Positions 5,432 through 6,810 of a stretch of DNA of 6,810 nt are shown piece by piece. This DNA is from Roseibacillus sp. (GTDB lineage: Bacteria > Verrucomicrobiota > Verrucomicrobiae > Verrucomicrobiales > Akkermansiaceae). How positions within the stretch are numbered: position 1 is the stretch's first letter; each line of letters starts with the position of its first letter. The stretch spans positions 13,564 through 20,373 of the forward strand of contig PBNG01000042.1 of NCBI GenBank assembly GCA_002723015.1. Reading direction: 5' to 3'. The notes under the pieces are model-generated. The model had not been told where the DNA came from. It searched no databases and worked only from the letters and a program-made list of their open reading frames with translations. The position numbers and the translations under genes are program-made.

Positions 5432-6810
5432 TCAGGATGAAAGATCGATAAGGGCCTTATGACTAGTGGCTACCACCAGACACTGGATCTGCGCTTCTTC
5501 CACTCCAAAGATTGATCCCAGGGCTCTCCGGTAGCATTCCATCTGCCCGGCATACCGCTCCCTGATCTCTTCGGCCGAAGCCGCATCGGTCTTGAAATCG
5601 ATGACCGTGATCCCCTCGATTTCACCGCCGCCTCCCCGGCGCAGGTGCATCCGGTCTACGATGCCCGACAGCCACTTGCCATCCTGCATGACCTCTAGCG
5701 CCTGCTCGCGGTGCAATTCCGTCTTCTCCTCACCCTCTTCAAACAGGGCATGAATCCCAGCATCCGCCACGCTTTCCTCCACGATCATCCCAGCCCGGCT
5801 TCTCGGCATCCTTGGGATCTCGCCAGCTTCCAGCCATCCGATCTCCTCGAACAAGGCGTGCACCTCGCTCCCAATCTTCTTTCCAGCGCTCCCACCCGAG
5901 CTCCCGCTGATCGCACCCTTGGTCCCGGAGGGATTAGAGCGCTCACATAGAGGAACGCTGTCTCCGAGCGTGACCTTGCTCACCGGGGCCTTCTTCCTCG
6001 GCTCGATCTCTTCTACCCAGGCACGATCTCCCTCATAGAACCCCTCCTCGGGGATACTCTGCCGGATCAGGTTTGCAGGAGAGGCCCAGCTCTCCGCCTC
6101 CGCGGGGGTCCTGCTCGTTGGTTCCTCGGGTAGAAAAACATTCAGCGACCTCTTGGCCCGCGTCAGGGCGACATAGAGCAGGCAGAGGGCCTCATAGCGC
6201 TGCTCTTCCACCCACCCGGTCTCAAGATCCCGCAGATCCGGTGTCAGGTCCCGAACCCAGGACGCAGGTGCCTGCAGGATCCAGCCTTCCGGGCTTTGTG
6301 CCACGCTGTAGCGGTTCCGAGCGGGAACTTGGTCGTTATTAAACATCGGCAGCATGACCACGTCGAAGCCGAGGCCTTTGGAGGAGTGGATGGTCATGAC
6401 CTGGATCGAGCCATCGCTGGGAGGTTGGGCGATCTCAAGAGCCGCCAGCCAATCCCTTGCTCCGCGAGCCGTCCGGGACCCGGTGCGGTCATAATTTTCA
6501 AGGGCCAGCAGAATGTCCTCGGCCCGGCGTTTCCCGAAGGCCGGCATCTCCCCGAGGAGCGGCTTCAGCACCTTCCGAATCATGCCCGCAAAACCCTCGG
6601 TGTGGGCCTGCTCCAGCAGAGTTTCCCAGCGTTTCCAGCTGACCCCCTCGATCTCGCCATCCTCAAACCTCGCTTGGAGAACTCCTTCGAGCGGTGACAT
6701 CCCCACCAACTGCATCGCATACCGATCCGCGGGATCAGCCAACCAGTCGATAAGGGCGCCGAGGGCCACTCCGATCGGATTGTCCTGCATGGGCTTACGG
6801 CGCCCGTCCT
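5432..6810 (-). CDS. AddA/RecB-like UvrD-family helicase with C-terminal PD-(D/E)XK nuclease, 5'-truncated by window
   Basis: The frame stays open to the right edge, so this is the C-terminal part (about 459 codons) of a longer helicase-nuclease. Residues are counted from the internal Met at 6790. Helicase motif V is VMTIHSSKGLGFDVVMLP (131-148), and motif VI is LLYVALTRAKRSLNVF (204-219), with the arginine-finger region ALTRAKR. The C-terminal domain is a RecB-type nuclease: GSEVHALFE (307-315), WLSGIVDRM (373-381), VIDFKTD (396-402) and YAGQMECYRRAL (413-424). Asp379, Asp398 and Lys400 are the catalytic residues, and the Gln-x-x-x-Tyr helix motif is present. Such enzymes resect double-strand breaks for recombination, usually with an AddB partner, which is not in the window. 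Motif V has Gly in place of the common Glu (SKGLGF for SKGLEF). The N-terminal Walker motifs lie outside. The family is confident; addA is likely but not provable from the fragment. Confidence 0.9.
   Translation of the reverse strand, partial: DGRRKPMQDNPIGVALGALIDWLADPADRYAMQLVGMSPLEGVLQARFEDGEIEGVSWKRWETLLEQAHTEGFAGMIRKVLKPLLGEMPAFGKRRAEDILLALENYDRTGSRTARGARDWLAALEIAQPPSDGSIQVMTIHSSKGLGFDVVMLPMFNNDQVPARNRYSVAQSPEGWILQAPASWVRDLTPDLRDLETGWVEEQRYEALCLLYVALTRAKRSLNVFLPEEPTSRTPAEAESWASPANLIRQSIPEEGFYEGDRAWVEEIEPRKKAPVSKVTLGDSVPLCERSNPSGTKGAISGSSGGSAGKKIGSEVHALFEEIGWLEAGEIPRMPRSRAGMIVEESVADAGIHALFEEGEEKTELHREQALEVMQDGKWLSGIVDRMHLRRGGGGEIEGITVIDFKTDAASAEEIRERYAGQMECYRRALGSIFGVEEAQIQCLVVATSHKALIDLSS

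Noticed and set aside
5448..5460. 13-bp palindrome ATAAGG-G-CCTTAT near the end of the helicase-nuclease gene
   Set aside because: It lies wholly inside codons for the C-terminal HKALI segment, occurs once, and has no terminator T-run. Operator function is unsupported.

Overview
The window is a gene-dense, GC-rich bacterial chromosomal segment. It has short intergenic gaps, C/G-biased third positions and mostly weak Shine-Dalgarno sequences. The protein set (FeS-BCP-type photolyase relative, renalase-like flavoprotein, J1-crystallin-like ADP-ribosylglycohydrolase, unimodular QueF, AddA-like helicase-nuclease) would fit a Verrucomicrobiota-type genome. That placement is an impression from protein character, not a computed result. 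I see no transposase, integrase, tRNA, rRNA, CRISPR array or prophage gene.

Layout, left to right: (1) the 3' end of a cryptochrome/photolyase-related gene on + (1-324). (2) A convergent FAD-dependent, renalase-like oxidoreductase on - (373-1419), preceded by a strong ribosome binding site and a possible four-codon leader ORF. (3) A divergent ADP-ribosylglycohydrolase-family gene on + (1563-2534). (4) A queuosine-precursor cluster on -, transcribed queF, queC, queE (4408 down to 2549). (5) A small zinc-ribbon plus Smr-like gene on + (4524-4895), divergent from queF. (6) A VOC (glyoxalase-fold) gene on - (5037-5381). (7) The 3' part of an AddA/RecB-like helicase-nuclease gene on - (5432-6810), running off the right edge.

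The clearest functional unit is queF-queC-queE. QueE makes 7-carboxy-7-deazaguanine, QueC converts it to preQ0, and QueF reduces preQ0 to preQ1 for insertion into tRNA. QueD and a GTP cyclohydrolase are needed upstream in the pathway and must lie elsewhere. The photolyase relative and the flavoprotein next to it plausibly share a light or redox theme, but this is inference. AddA-like and photolyase genes both concern DNA repair, but they lie at opposite ends and no common regulation is visible.

I do not see a clearly new multi-gene system. The most interesting features are family members whose signature catalytic or metal-binding residues are changed: a photolyase relative without the cluster cysteines in its C-terminal region, an ADP-ribosylglycohydrolase homologue with altered metal-site motifs, an Smr-like protein without LDLHG, a VOC protein without two usual ligands, and a QueF with Asn at a usually His position. 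Three translation-start arrangements also stand out, at 1416-1444, 3242-3256 and 3946-3951.
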